A DNA stretch of 64,000 nucleotides from Siphonodentalium dalli (lineage: Eukaryota > Mollusca > Scaphopoda > Gadilida > Siphonodentaliidae), in NCBI GenBank assembly GCA_032622095.1, contig CP136063.1, forward strand, positions 268,949,426-269,013,425, read 5' to 3'. Below, piece after piece: positions 1 through 13,900 of this stretch; within the stretch, counting starts at the first letter, position 1, and every line of letters begins with the position of its first letter. A model generated the notes under the pieces. The model was given only the letters and a program-made list of their open reading frames with translations, did no database searches and was not told where the DNA came from. The position numbers and the translations under genes were made by a program.

Positions 1-88
1 CCCATAAGTTTTGGCTTGTCAGAAAGTATCACGTTGCTCCATAAATGGTGGAAAACCTGTTACCGTGTTGACGCAGTGAAGGTAATCT

Positions 89-108
89 GTTGGAGTGACA
101 GCTCCAAC
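89..108. repeat. Small inverted repeat (7-bp stem, 6-nt loop)
   Basis: GTTGGAG at 89-95 pairs perfectly with CTCCAAC at 102-108 around the loop TGACAG. No T-run follows, and there is no gene nearby for it to terminate. A 7-bp stem is modest evidence taken alone; it is listed because it is one of three inverted repeats in 220 bp of flank. Confidence 0.5.
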
Positions 109-183
109 TGGGGATAATGACCGTAAGCCGGGACGTGTGTCGTAATATGAGAAAAATCGACACCTGTGTATAAGAGGGCAGCG

Positions 184-245
184 GCTATTCGCCATCGGAT
201 GGCAAATAGCGATTCTACCGATATGCGCTATTTGCCATCCGATGG
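184..245. repeat. Compound palindrome with 20-bp perfect arms
   Basis: The 20 bases at 192-211 are the exact reverse complement of 226-245, with a 14-nt spacer (212-225). The left arm also pairs with the sequence just before it: 184-210 is a 27-nt palindrome with 12 of 13 pairs, the mispair being C190/A204. Three alternating arms can therefore form two competing hairpins or a cruciform. The word GGATGGCAAATA at 198-209, inverted at 229-240, also occurs in nearly every satellite unit. Such structure is typical of the subterminal hairpins of non-autonomous DNA transposons, but that assignment is inference. Confidence 0.85.
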
Positions 246-272
246 TATTTTAAAGAAAAGAAAACAAATCAT

Positions 273-302
273 ATCATCACAATATGCTATTATAATGATG
301 AT
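273..302. repeat. A+T-rich inverted repeat next to the array start
   Basis: ATCATCA at 273-279 pairs with TGATGAT at 296-302 across a 16-nt A+T-rich spacer. It ends 27 bp before the first satellite base. Simple A+T-rich words make a chance origin possible. Confidence 0.4.
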
Positions 303-328
303 TCGTATCGCCTTCGTGATAATTAGGC

Positions 329-3300
329 CCAGTTGACGGTCGGTTGACCACATACAGATATCCTGGGGGATGGAAAATAAGAAATCGACCAATTTTGAAG
401 GAAATTTCGTATAGTTTGAACATTTAGTGGCACAAGCTGTCGCTATATGGCCACATAATCACCATTTCTACCCGCCTTACAGAAAACCCGGACCAGTTGG
501 CGGTCGGTTGACCACCCACGGATATCCTGGGGGGATGGCAAATAAGAAATCGACCAATTTTGAATGAAATTTCGTATAGTTTGAACATTTAGTGGCACAA
601 GCTGTCGCTATATGGCCACATAATCACAATTTCTACCCGTCTTACAGAAAATCCGGACCAGTTGACCGTCGGTTGACCACCCACGGATATCCTGGGGGGA
701 TGGCAAATAAGAAATCGACCAATTTTGAAGGAAATTTCGTATAGTTTGAACATTTAGTGGCACAAGCTGTCGCTATATGGCCACATAATCACCATTTCTA
801 CCCGCCTTACAGAAAATCCGGACCAGTTGACCGTCGGCTGACCACCCACGGATATCCTGGGGGGATGGCAAATAAGAAATCGACCAATTTTGAAGGAAAT
901 TTCGTATAGTTTGAACATTTAGTGGCACAAGCTGTCGCTATATGGCCACATAATCACCATTTCTACCCGTCTTACAGAAAACCCGGACCATTTGACCGTC
1001 GGTTGACCACATACAGATATCCTGGGGGATGGAAAATAAGAAATCGACCAATTTTGAAGGAAATTTCGTATAGTTTGAACATTTAGTGGCACAAGCTGTC
1101 GCTATATGGCCACATAATCACCATTTCTACCCGCCTTACTGAAAAAACGGACCAGTTGGCGGTCGGTTGACCACCCACGGATATCCTGGGGGGATGGCAA
1201 ATAAGAAATCGACCAATTTTGAAGGAAATTTCGTATAGTTTGAACATTTAGTGGCACAAGCTGTCGCTATATGGCCACATAATCACAATTTCTACCCGCC
1301 TTACAGAAAATCCGGACCAGTTGACCGTCGGTTGACCACCCACGGATATCCTGGGGGGATGGCAAATAAGAAATCGACCAATTTTGAAGGAAATTTCGTA
1401 TAGTTTGAACATTTAGTGGCACAAGCTGTCGCTATATGGCCACATAATCACCATTTCTACCCGCCTTACAGAAAATCCGGACCAGTTGACCGTCGGCTGA
1501 CCACCCACGGATATCCTGGGGGGATGGCAAATAAGAAATCGACCAATTTTGAAGGAAATTTCGTATAGTTTGAACATTTAGTGGCACAAGCTGTCGCTAT
1601 ATGGCCACATAATCACCATTTCTACCCGTCTTACAGAAAACCCGGACCATTTGACCGTCGGTTGACCACCCACGGATATCCTGGGGGGATGACAAATAAG
1701 AAATCGACCAATTTTGAAGGAAATTTCGTATAGTTTGAACATTTAGTGGCACAAGCTGTCGCTATATGGCCACATAATCACAATTTCTACCCGCCTAACA
1801 GAAAACCCGGACCAGTTGACGGTCGGTTGACCACCCACGGATATCCTGGGGGGATGGCAAATAAGAAATCGACCAATTTTGAAGGAAATTTCGTATAGTT
1901 TGAACATTTAGTGGCACAAGCTGTCGCTATATGGCCACATAATCACAATTTTTTCCCGCCTTACAGAAAATCCAGACCAGTTGACCGTCGGTTGACCACC
2001 CACGGATATCCTGGGGGGATGGCAAATAAGAAATCGACCAATTTTGAAGGAAATTTCGTATAGTTTGAACATTTAGTGGCACAAGCTGTCGCTATATGGC
2101 CACATAATCACCATTTCTACCCGCCTTACAGAAAATCCGGACCAGTTGACCGTCGGCTGACCACCCACGGATATCCTGGGGGGATGGCAAATAAGAAATC
2201 GACCAATTTTGAAGGAAATTTCGTATAGTTTGAACATTTAGTGGCAAAAGCTGTCGCTATATGGCCACATAATCACCATTTCTACCCGTCTTACAGAAAA
2301 CCCGGACCAGTTGACCGTCGGTTGACCACCCACGGATATCCTGGGGGGATAGCAAATAAGAAATCGACAAATTTTGAAGGAAATTTCGTATAGTTTGAAC
2401 ATTTAGTGGCACAAGCTGTCGCTATATGGCCACATAATCACCATTTCTACCCGTCTTACAGAAAACCCGGACCATTTGACCGTCGGTTGACCACATACAG
2501 ATATCCTGGGGGATGGAAAATAAGAAATCGACCAATTTTGAAGGAAATTTCGTATAGTTTGAACATTTAGTGGCACAAGCTGTCGCTATATGGCCACATA
2601 ATCACCATTTCTACCCGCCTTACAGAAAACCCGGACCAGTTGGCGGTCGGTTGACCACCCACGGATATCCTGGGGGATGGCAAATAAGAAATCGACCAAT
2701 TTTGAAGGAAATTTCGTATAGTTTGAACATTTAGTGGCACAAGCTGTCGCTATATGGCCACATAATCACAATTTCTACCCGCCTTACAGAAAATCCGGAC
2801 CAGTTGACCGTCGGTTGACCACCCACGGATATCCTGGGGGGATGGCAAATAAGAAATCGACCAATTTTGAAGGAAATTTCGTATAGTTTGAACATTTAGT
2901 GGCACAAGCTTTCGCTATATGGCCACATAATCACCATTTCTACCCGCCTTACAGAAAATCCGGACCAGTTGACCGTCGGCTGACCACCCACGGATATCCT
3001 GGGGGGATGGCAAATAAGAAATCGACCAATTTTGAAGGAAATTTCGTATAGTTTGAACATTTAGTGGCACAAGCTGTCGCTATATGGCCACATAATCACC
3101 ATTTCTACCCGTCTTACAGAAAACCCGGACCATTTGACCGTCGGTTGACCACCCACGGATATCCTGGGGGGATGGCAAATAAGAAATCGACCAATTTTGA
3201 AGGAAATTTCGTATAGTTTGAACATTTAGTGGCACAAGCTGTCGCTATATGGCCACATAATCACAATTTCTACCCGCCTAACAGAAAACCCGGACCAGTT

Positions 3301-4000
3301 GACGGTCGGTTGACCACCCACGAATATCCTGGGGGGATGGCAAATAAGAAATCGACCAATTTTGAAGGAAATTTCGTATAGTTTGAACATTTAGTGGCAC
3401 AAGCTGTCGCTATATGGCCACATAATCACAATTTCTTCCCGCCTTACAGAAAATCCAGACCAGTTGACCGTCGGTTGACCACCCACGGATATCCTGGGGG
3501 GATGGCAAATAAGAAATCGACCAATTTTGAAGGAAATTTCGTATAGTTTGAACATTTAGTGGCACAAGCTGTCGCTATATGGCCACATAATCACCATTTC
3601 TACCCGCCTTACAGAAAATCCGGACCAGTTGACCGTCGGCTGACCACCCACGGATATCCTGGGGGGATGGCAAATAAGAAATCGACCAATTTTGAAGGAA
3701 ATTTCGTATAGTTTGAACATTTAGTGGCACAAGCTGTCGCTATATGGCCACATAATCACCATTTCTACCCGTCTTACAGAAAACCCGGACCAGTTGACCG
3801 TCGGTTGACCACCCACGGATATCCTGGGGGGATAGCAAATAAGAAATCGACAAATTTTGAAGGAAATTTCGTATAGTTTGAACTTTTAGTGGCACCCGCT
3901 GTCGCTATATGGCCACATAATCACCATTTCTACCCGCCTTACAGAAAACCCGGACCAGTTGACCGTCGGTTGACCACCCACGGATATCCTGGGGGATGGT
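329..4000 (+). repeat. Array edge with 4-mer and 9-mer higher-order repeats
   Basis: The diagnostic variant CATACAGATATCC occurs at about 351, 1010 and 2491, giving steps of about 660 bp (4 units) and 1,481 bp (9 units). The independent marker CCTAACAGAAAACCCGG occurs at about 1797 and 3280, again about 1,483 bp apart. The first four units (351-1010) and the next four (1010-1670) carry the same series of variants (GGCGGTCGG, then GGCTGACC). The edge therefore consists of local tandem duplications and is not made of degenerate monomers, as far as this window shows. Confidence 0.75.
700..864 (+). repeat. Representative 165-bp monomer and its internal parts
   Basis: This typical unit shows four internal parts. 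(1) At 711-755, A/T tracts centred near 713, 723, 734, 746 and 753 are spaced close to a helical turn, which predicts intrinsic curvature. (2) At 774-787, TATATGGCCACATA is a 14-bp palindrome with one mispair. (3) At 826-843, GTTGACC and GCTGACC (GTTGACC in most units) form a direct repeat 11 bp apart; on the other strand these are GGTCA-type half-sites. (4) At 857-864, a G-run varies in length between units. No CENP-B box is present: only the TTCG core occurs, in TTTCGTATAG, and the rest of the box does not match. Protein binding to any of these parts is untested inference. Confidence 0.9.
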
Positions 4001-4965
4001 AAATAAGAAATCGACCAATTTTGAAGGAAATTTCGTATAGTTTGAACATTTAGTGGCACAAGCTGTCGCTATATGGCCACATAATCACCATTTCTACCCG
4101 CCTTACAGAAAACCCGGACCAGTTGACGGTCGGTTGACCACCCACGGATATCCTGGGGGATGGCAAATAAGAAATCGACCAATTTTGAAGGAAATTTCGT
4201 ATAGTTTGAACATTTAGTGGCACAGGCTGTCGCTATATGGCCACATAATCACCATTTCTACCCGCCTTACAGAAAACGCGGACCAGTTGACCGTCGGTTG
4301 ACCACCCACGGATATCCTTGGGGGGGGATGGCAAATAAGAAATCGACAAATTTTGAAGGAAATTTCGTATAGTTTGAACATTTAGTGGCACAAGCTGTCG
4401 CTATATGGCCACATAATCACAATTTCTACCCGCCTTACAGAAAACCCGGACCAGTTGACTGTCGGTTGACCACCCACGGATATCCTGGGGGGATGGCAAA
4501 TAAGAAATCGACCAATTTTGAAGGAAATTTCGTATAGTTTGAACATTTAGTGGCACAATCTGTCGCTATATGCCACATAATCACCATTTCTACCCGTCTT
4601 ACAGAAAATCCGGACCAGTTGACCGTCGGTTGACCACCCACGAATATCCTGGGCGGATGGCAAATAAGAAATCGACCAATTTTGAAGGAAATTTCGTATA
4701 GTTTGAACATTTAGTGGCACAAGCTGTCGCTATATGGCCACATAATCACAATTTCTACCCGCCTTACAGAAAACCCGGACCAGTTGACCGTCGGTTGACC
4801 ACCCACGGATATACTGGGGGGATAGCAAATAAGAAATCGACAAATTTTGAAGGAAATTTCGTATAGTTTGAACATTTAGTGGCACAAGCTGTCGCTATAT
4901 GGCCACATAATCACCATTTCTACCCGTCTTACAGAAAACCCGGACCATTTGACCGTCGGTTGACC

Positions 4966-7900
4966 ACATACAGATATCCTGGGGGATGGAAAATAAGAAA
5001 TCGACCAATTTTGAAGGAAATTTCGTATAGTTTGAACATTTAGTGGCACAAGCTGTCGCTATATGGCCACATAATCACCATTTCTACCCGTCTTACAGAA
5101 AACCCGGACCAGTTGGCGGTCGGTTGACCACCCACGGATATCCTGGGGGGGATGGCAAATAAGAAATCAACCAATTTTGAAGGAAATTTCGTATAGTTTG
5201 AACATTTAGTGGCACAAGCTGTCGCTATATGGCCACATAATCACAATTTCTACCCGCCTTACAGAAAATCCGGACCAGTTGACGGTCGGTTGACCACCCA
5301 CGGATATCCTGGGGGATGGCAAATAAGAAATCGACCAATTTTGAAGGAAATTTCGTATAGTTTGAACATTTAGTGGCACAAGCTGTCGCTATATGGCCAC
5401 ATAATCACCATTTCTACCCGCCTTACAGAAAATCCGGACCAGTTGACCGTCGGCTGACCACCCACGGATATCCTGGGGGGATGGCAAATAAGAAATCGAC
5501 CAATTTTGAAGGAAATTTCGTATAGTTTGAACATTTAGTGGCACAAGCTGTCGCTATATGGCCACATAATCACCATTTCTACCCGTCTTACAGAAAACCC
5601 GGACCATTTGACCGTCGGCTGACCACCCACGGATATCCTGGGGGGATGGCAAATAAGAAATCGACCAATTTTGAAGGAAATTTCGTATAGTTTGAACATT
5701 TAGTGGCACAAGCTGTCGCTATATGGCCACATAATCACCATTTCTACCCGTCTTACAGAAAACCCGGACCATTTGACCGTCGGTTGACCACCCACGGATA
5801 TCCTGGGGGGATGGCAAATAAGAAATCGACCAATTTTGAAGGAAATTTCGTATAGTTTGAACATTTAGTGGCACAAGCTGTCGCTATATGGCCACATAAT
5901 CACAATTTCTACCCGCCTAACAGAAAACCCGGACCAGTTGACGGTCGGTTGACCACCCACGAATATCCTGGGGGGATGGCAAATAAGAAATCGACCAATT
6001 TTGAAGGAAATTTCGTATAGTTTGAACATTTAGTGGCACAAGCTGTCGCTATATGGCCACATAATCACAATTTCTTCCCGCCTTACAGAAAATCCAGACC
6101 AGTTGACCGTCGGTTGACCACCCACGGATATCCTGGGGGGATGGCAAATAAGAAATCGACCAATTTTGAAGGAAATTTCGTATAGTTTGAACATTTAGTG
6201 GCACAAGCTGTCGCTATATGGCCACATAATCACCATTTCTACCCGCCTTACAGAAAATCCGGACCAGTTGACCGTCGGCTGACCACCCACGGATATCCTG
6301 GGGGGATGGCAAATAAGAAATCGACCAATTTTGAAGGAAATTTCGTATAGTTTGAACATTTAGTGGCACAAGCTGTCGCTATATGGCCACATAATCACCA
6401 TTTCTACCCGTCTTACAGAAAAACCCGGACCAGTTGACCGTCGGTTGACCACCCACGGATATCCTGGGGGGATAGCAAATAAGAAATCGACAAATTTTGA
6501 AGGAAATTTCGTATAGTTTGAACATTTAGTGGCACAAGCTGTCGCTATATGGCCACATAATCACCATTTCTACCCCGCCTTACAGAAAACCCGAACCAGT
6601 TGACCGTCGGTTGACAACCCACGGATATCCTGGGGGGATGGCAAAAAAGAAATCGACCAATTTTGAAGGAAATTTCGTATAGTTTGAACATTTAGTGGCA
6701 CCCGCTGTCGCTATATGGCCACATAATCACCATTTCTACCCGCCTTACAGAAAACCCGGACCAGTTGACCGTCGGTTGACCACCCACGGATATCCTGGGG
6801 GATGGTAAATAAGAAATCGACCAATTTTGAAGGAAATTTCGTATAGTTTGAACATTTAGTGGCACAAGCTGTCGCTATATGGCCACATAATCACCATTTC
6901 TACCCGCCTTACAGAAAACCCGGACCAGTTGACGGTCGGTTGACCACCCACGGATATCCTGGGGGATGGCAAATAAGAAATCGACCAATTTTGAAGGAAA
7001 TTTCGTATAGTTTGAACATTTAGTGGCACAGGCTGTCGCTATATGGCCACATAATCACCATTTCTACCCGCCTTACAGAAAACGCGGACCAGTTGACCGT
7101 CGGTTGACCACCCACGGATATCCTTGGGGGGGGGGATGGCAAATAAGAAATCGACAAATTTTGAAGGAAATTTCGTATAGTTTGAACATTTAGTGGCACA
7201 AGCTGTCGCTATATGGCCACATAATCACAATTTCTACCCGCCTTACAGAAAACCCGGACCAGTTGACTGTCGGTTGACCACCCACGGATATCCTGGGGGG
7301 ATGGCAAATAAGAAATCGACCAATTTTGAAGGAAATTTCGTATAGTTTGAACATTTAGTGGCACAATCTGTCGCTATATGCCACATAATCACCATTTCTA
7401 CCCGTCTTACAGAAAATCCGGACCAGTTGACCGTCGGTTGACCACCCACGGATATCCTGGGCGGATGGCAAATAAGAAATCGACCAATTTTGAAGGAAAT
7501 TTCGTATAGTTTGAACATTTAGTGGCACAAGCTGTCGCTATATGGCCACATAATCACAATTTCTACCCGCCTTACAGAAAACCCGGACCAGTTGACCGTC
7601 GGTTGACCACCCACGGATATACTGGGGGGATAGCAAATAAGAAATCGACAAATTTTGAAGGAAATTTCGTATAGTTTGAACATTTAGTGGCACAAGCTGT
7701 CGCTATATGGCCACATAATCACCATTTCTACCCGTCTTACAGAAAACCCGGACCATTTGACCGTCGGTTGACCACATACAGATATCCTGGGGGATGGAAA
7801 ATAAGAAATCGACCAATTTTGAAGGAAATTTCGTATAGTTTGAACATTTAGTGGCACAAGCTGTCGCTATATGGCCACATAATCAGCATTTCTACCCGTC

Positions 7901-10900
7901 TTACAGAAAACCCGGACCATTTGACCGTCGGCTGACCACCCACGGATATCCTGGGGGGATGGCAAATAAGAAATCGACCAATTTTGAAGGAAATTTCGTA
8001 TAGTTTGAACATTTAGTGGCACAAGCTGTCGCTATATGGCCACATAATCACAATTTCTTCCCGCCTTACAGAAAATCCAGACCAGTTGACCGTCGGTTGA
8101 CCACCCACGGATATCCTGGGGGGATGGCAAATAAGAAATCGACCAATTTTGAAGGAAATTTCGTATAGTTTGAACATTTAGTGGCACAAGCTGTCGCTAT
8201 ATGGCCACATAATCACCATTTCTACCCGCCTTACAGAAAATTCGGACCAGTTGACCGTCGGCTGACCACCCACGGATATCCTGGGGGGATGGCAAATAAG
8301 AAATCGACCAATTTTGAAGGAAATTTCGTATAGTTTGAACATTTAGTGGCACAAGCTGTCGCTATATGGCCACATAATCACCATTTCTACCCGTCTTACA
8401 GAAAACCCGGACCAGTTGACCGTCGGTTGACCACCCACGGATATCCTGGGGGGATAGCAAATAAGAAATCGACAAATTTTGAAGGAAATTTCGTATAGTT
8501 TGAACATTTAGTGGCACAAGCTGTCGCTATATGGCCACATAATCACCATTTCTACCCGCCTTACAGAAAACCCGAACCAGTTGACCGTCGGTTGACAACC
8601 CACGGATATCCTGGGGGGATGGCAAAAAAGAAATCGACCAATTTTGAAGGAAATTTCGTATAGTTTGAACATTTAGTGGCACCCGCTGTCGCTATATGGC
8701 CACATAATCACCATTTCTACCCGCCTTACAGAAAACCCGGACCAGTTGACCGTCGGTTGACCACCCACGGATATCCTGGGGGATGGTAAATAAGAAATCG
8801 ACCAATTTTGAAGGAAATTTCGTATAGTTTGAACATTTAGTGGCACAAGCTGTCGCTATATGGCCACATAATCACCATTTCTACCCGCCTTACAGAAAAC
8901 CCGGACCAGTTGACGGTCGGTTGACCACCCACGGATATCCTGGGGGATGGCAAATAAGAAATCGACCAATTTTGAAGGAAATTTCGTATAGTTTGAACAT
9001 TTAGTGGCACAGGCTGTCGCTATATGGCCACATAATCACCATTTCTACCCGCCTTACAGAAAACGCGGACCAGTTGACCGTCGGTTGACCACCCACGGAT
9101 ATCCTTGGGGGGGGGGATGGCAAATAAGAAATCGACAAATTTTGAAGGAAATTTCGTATAGTTTGAACATTTAGTGGCACAAGCTGTCGCTATATGGCCA
9201 CATAATCACAATTTCTACCCGCCTTACAGAAAACCCGGACCAGTTGACTGTCGGTTGACCACCCACGGATATCCTGGGGGGATGGCAAATAATAAATCGA
9301 CCAATTTTGAAGGAAATTTCGTCTAGTTTGAACATTTAGTGGCACAATCTGTCGCTATATGCCGCATAATCACCATTTCTACCCGTCTTACAGAAAATCC
9401 GGACCAGTTGACCGTCGGTTGACCACCCACGGATATCCTGGGCGGATGGCAAATAAGAAATCGACCAATTTTGAAGGAAATTTCGTATAGTTTGAACATT
9501 TAGTGGCACAAGCTGTCGCTATATGGCCACATAATCACAATTTCTACCCGCCTTACAGAAAACCCGGACCAGTTGACCGTCGGTTGACCACCCACGGATA
9601 TACTGGGGGGATAGCAAATAAGAAATCGACAAATTTTGAAGGAAATTTCGTATAGTTTGAACATTTAGTGGCACAAGCTGTCGCTATATGGCCACATAAT
9701 CACCATTTCTACCCGTCTTACAGAAAATCCGGACCAGTTGACCGTCGGTTGACCACCCACGGATATACTGGGGGGATAGCAAATAAGAAATCGACAAATT
9801 TTGAAGGAAATTTCGTATAGTTTGAACATTTAGTGGCACAAGCTGTCGCTATATGGCCACATAATCACCATTTCTACCCGTCTTACAGAAAACCCGGACC
9901 ATTTGACCGTCGGTTGACCACATACAGATATCCTGGGGGATGGAAAATAAGAAATCGACCAATTTAGAAGGAAATTTCGTATAGTTTGAACATTTAGTGG
10001 CACAAGCTGTCGCTATATGGCCACATAATCACCATTTCTACCCGTCTTACAGAAAACCCGGACCAGTTGGCGGTCGGTTGACCACCCACGGATATCCTGG
10101 GGGGGATGGCAAATAAGAAATCGACCAATTTTGAAGGAAATTTCGTATAGTTTGAACATTTAGTGGCACAAGCTGTCGCTATATGGCCACATAATCACAA
10201 TTTCTACCCGCCTTACAGAAAATCCGGACCAGTTGACGGTCGGTTGACCACCCACGGATATCCTGGGGGGATGGCAAATAAGAAATCGACCAATTTTGAA
10301 GGAAATTTCGTATAGTTTGAACATTTAGTGGCACAAGCTGTCGCTATATGGCCACATAATCACCATTTCTACCCGCCTTACAGAAAATCCGGACCAGTTG
10401 ACCGTCGGCTGACCACCCACGGATATCCTGGGGGGATGGCAAATAAGAAATCGACCAATTTTGAAGGAAATTTCGTATAGTTTGAACATTTAGTGGCACA
10501 AGCTGTCGCTATATGGCCACATAATCACCATTTCTACCCGTCTTACAGAAAACCCGGACCATTTGACCGTCGGCTGACCACCCACGGATATCCTGGGGGG
10601 ATGGCAAATAAGAAATCGACCAATTTTGAAGGAAATTTCGTATAGTTTGAACATTTAGTGGCACAAGCTGTCGCTATATGGCCACATAATCACCATTTCT
10701 ACCCGTCTTACAGAAAACCCGGACCATTTGACCGTCGGTTGACCACCCACGGATATCCTGGGGGGATGGCAAATAAGAAATCGACCAATTTTGAAGGAAA
10801 TTTCGTATAGTTTGAACATTTAGTGGCACAAGCTGTCGCTATATGGCCACATAATCACAATTTCTACCCGCCTAACAGAAAACCCGGACCAGTTGACGGT

Positions 10901-13900
10901 CGGTTGACCACCCACGAATATCCTGGGGGGATGGCAAATAAGAAATCGACCAATTTTGAAGGAAATTTCGTATAGTTTGAACATTTAGTGGCACAAGCTG
11001 TCGCTATATGGCCACATAATCACAATTTCTTCCCGCCTTACAGAAAATCCAGACCAGTTGACCGTCGGTTGACCACCCACGGATATCCTGGGGGGATGGC
11101 AAATAAGAAATCGACCAATTTTGAAGGAAATTTCGTATAGTTTGAACATTTAGTGGCACAAGCTGTCGCTATATGGCCACATAATCACCATTTCTACCCG
11201 CCTTACAGAAAATCCGGACCAGTTGACCGTCGGCTGACCACCCACGGATATCCTGGGGGGATGGCAAATAAGAAATCGACCAATTTTGAAGGAAATTTCG
11301 TATAGTTTGAACATTTAGTGGCACAAGCTGTCGCTATATGGCCACATAATCACCATTTCTACCCGTCTTACAGAAAACCCGGACCAGTTGACCGTCGGTT
11401 GACCACCCACGGATATCCTGGGGGGATAGCAAATAAGAAATCGACAAATTTTGAAGGAAATTTCGTATAGTTTGAACATTTAGTGGCACAAGCTGTCGCT
11501 ATATGGCCACATAATCACCATTTCTACCCGCCTTACAGAAAACCCGAACCAGTTGACCGTCGGTTGACAACCCACGGATATCCTGGGGGGATGGCAAAAA
11601 AGAAATCGACCAATTTTGAAGGAAATTTCGTATAGTTTGAACATTTAGTGGCACCCGCTGTCGCTATATGGCCACATAATCACCATTTCTACCCGCCTTA
11701 CAGAAAACCCGGACCAGTTGACCGTCGGTTGACCACCCACGGATATCCTGGGGGATGGTAAATAAGAAATCGACCAATTTTGAAGGAAATTTCGTATAGT
11801 TTGAACATTTAGTGGCACAAGCTGTCGCTATATGGCCACATAATCACCATTTCTACCCGCCTTACAGAAAACCCGGACCAGTTGACGGTCGGTTGACCAC
11901 CCACGGATATCCTAGGGGATGGCAAATAAGAAATCGACCAATTTTGAAGGAAATTTCGTATAGTTTGAACATTTAGTGGCACAGGCTGTCGCTATATGGC
12001 CACATAATCACCATTTCTACCCGCCTTACAGAAAACGCGGACCAGTTGACCGTCGGTTGACCACCCACGGATATCCTTGGGGGGGGGATGGCAAATAAGA
12101 AATCGACAAATTTTGAAGGAAATTTCGTATAGTTTGAACATTTAGTGGCACAAGCTGTCGCTATATGGCCACATAATCACAATTTCTACCCGCCTTACAG
12201 AAAACCCGGACCAGTTGACTGTCGGTTGACCACCCACGGATATCCTGGGGGGATGGCAAATAAGAAATCGACCAATTTTGAAGGAAATTTCGTATAGTTT
12301 GAACATTTAGTGGCACAATCTGTCGCTATATGCCACATAATCACCATTTCTACCCGTCTTACAGAAAATCCGGACCAGTTGACCGTCGGTTGACCACCCA
12401 CGGATATCCTGGGCGGATGGCAAATAAGAAATCGACCAATTTTGAAGGAAATTTCGTATAGTTTGAACATTTAGTGGCACAAGCTGTCGCTATATGGCCA
12501 CATAATCACAATTTCTACCCGCCTTACAGAAAACCCGGACCAGTTGACCGTCGGTTGACCACCCACGGATATACTGGGGGGATAGCAAATAAGAAATCGA
12601 CAAATTTTGAAGGAAATTTCGTATAGTTTGAACATTTAGTGGCACAAGCTGTCGCTATATGGCCACATAATCACCATTTCTACCCGTCTTACAGAAAACC
12701 CGGACCATTTGACCGTCGGTTGACCACATACAGATATCCTGGGGGATGGAAAATAAGAAATCGACCAATTTTGAAGGAAATTTCGTATAGTTTGAACATT
12801 TAGTGGCACAAGCTGTCGCTATATGGCAACATAATCACCATTTCTACCCGTCTTATAGAAAACCCGGACCATTTGACCGTCGGCTGACCACCCACGGATA
12901 TCCTGGGGGGATGGCAAATAAGAAATCGACCAATTTTGAAGGAAATTTCGTATAGTTTGAACATTTAGTGGCACAAGCTGTCGCTATATGGCCACATAAT
13001 CACAATTTCTTCCCGCCTTACAGAAAATCCAGACCAGTTGACCGTCGGTTGACCACCCACGGATATCCTGGGGGGATGTCAAATAAGAAATCGACCAATT
13101 TTGAAGGAAATTTCGTATAGTTTGAACATTTAGTGGCACAAGCTGTCGCTATATGGCCACATAATCACCATTTCTACCCGCCTTACAGAAAATTCGGACC
13201 AGTTGACCGTCGGCTGACCACCCACGGATATCCTGGGGGGATGGCAAATAAGAAATCGACCAATTTTGAAGGAAATTTCGTATAGTTTGAACATTTAGTG
13301 GCACAAGCTGTCGCTATATGGCCACATAATCACCATTTCTACCCGTCTTACAGAAAACCCGGACCAGTTGACCGTCGGTTGACCACCCACGGATATCCTG
13401 GGGGGATAGCAAATAAGAAATCGACAAATTTTGAAGGAAATTTCGTATAGTTTGAACATTTAGTGGCACAAGCTGTCGCTATATGGCCACATAATCACCA
13501 TTTCTACCCGCCTTACAGAAAACCCGAACCAGTTGACCGTCGGTTGACAACCCACGGATAACCTGGGGGGATGGCAAAAAAGAAATCGACCAATTTTGAA
13601 GGAAATTTCGTATAGTTTGAACATTTAGTGGCACCCGCTGTCGCTATATGGCCACATAATCACCATTTCTACCCGCCTTACAGAAAACCCGGACCAGTTG
13701 ACCGTCGGTTGACCACCCACGGATATCCTGGGGGATGGTAAATAAGAAATCGACCAATTTTGAAGGAAATTTCGTATAGTTTGAACATTTAGTGGCACAA
13801 GCTGTCGCTATATGGCCACATAATCACCATTTCTACCCGCCTTACAGAAAACCCGCACCAGTTGACGGTCGGTTGACCACCCACGGATATCCTGGGGGAT

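Larger units (their letters stand above)
1..328. other. Non-satellite left flank of the array
   Basis: This stretch does not match the 165-bp unit apart from one 12-bp word (see 184-245). It has no convincing open reading frame and no RNA gene that I can recognise. It contains three inverted repeats (89-108, 184-245, 273-302) and becomes A+T-rich from about 246 to 305. The passage into satellite is abrupt: GGCCCAGTTGAC at 326-337 already reads as satellite with one change (GGACC to GGCCC), and a unit near 29,370 carries exactly that GGCCC variant. It may be unique chromosomal sequence, or the end of a mobile element that adjoins or carries the array; one copy cannot tell these apart. Confidence 0.85.

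Noticed and set aside
89-108. Rho-independent terminator
   Set aside because: The hairpin has no following T-run and no upstream gene, and the context is eukaryotic.
1-328. Protein-coding exon or gene end in the left flank
   Set aside because: No frame stays open for a useful length, and no splice or coding pattern could be recognised.
313-337. Left flank and inserted element ending in related sequence (shared TTCGTG before the satellite)
   Set aside because: Only six bases are shared (313-318 and 63,928-63,933), at different distances from the junction; this is expected by chance.
731-748. CENP-B box
   Set aside because: TTTCGTATAGTTTGAAC matches only the TTCG core; the required A and CGGG positions do not fit, and neither does the reverse strand elsewhere in the unit.
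760-845. Internal RNA polymerase III promoter (tRNA/SINE origin of the satellite)
   Set aside because: TGGCACAAGCTG weakly resembles an A box and GGTTGACCACC a B box, but key B-box bases are missing and the spacing (over 75 bp) is too long. There is no tRNA-like fold.
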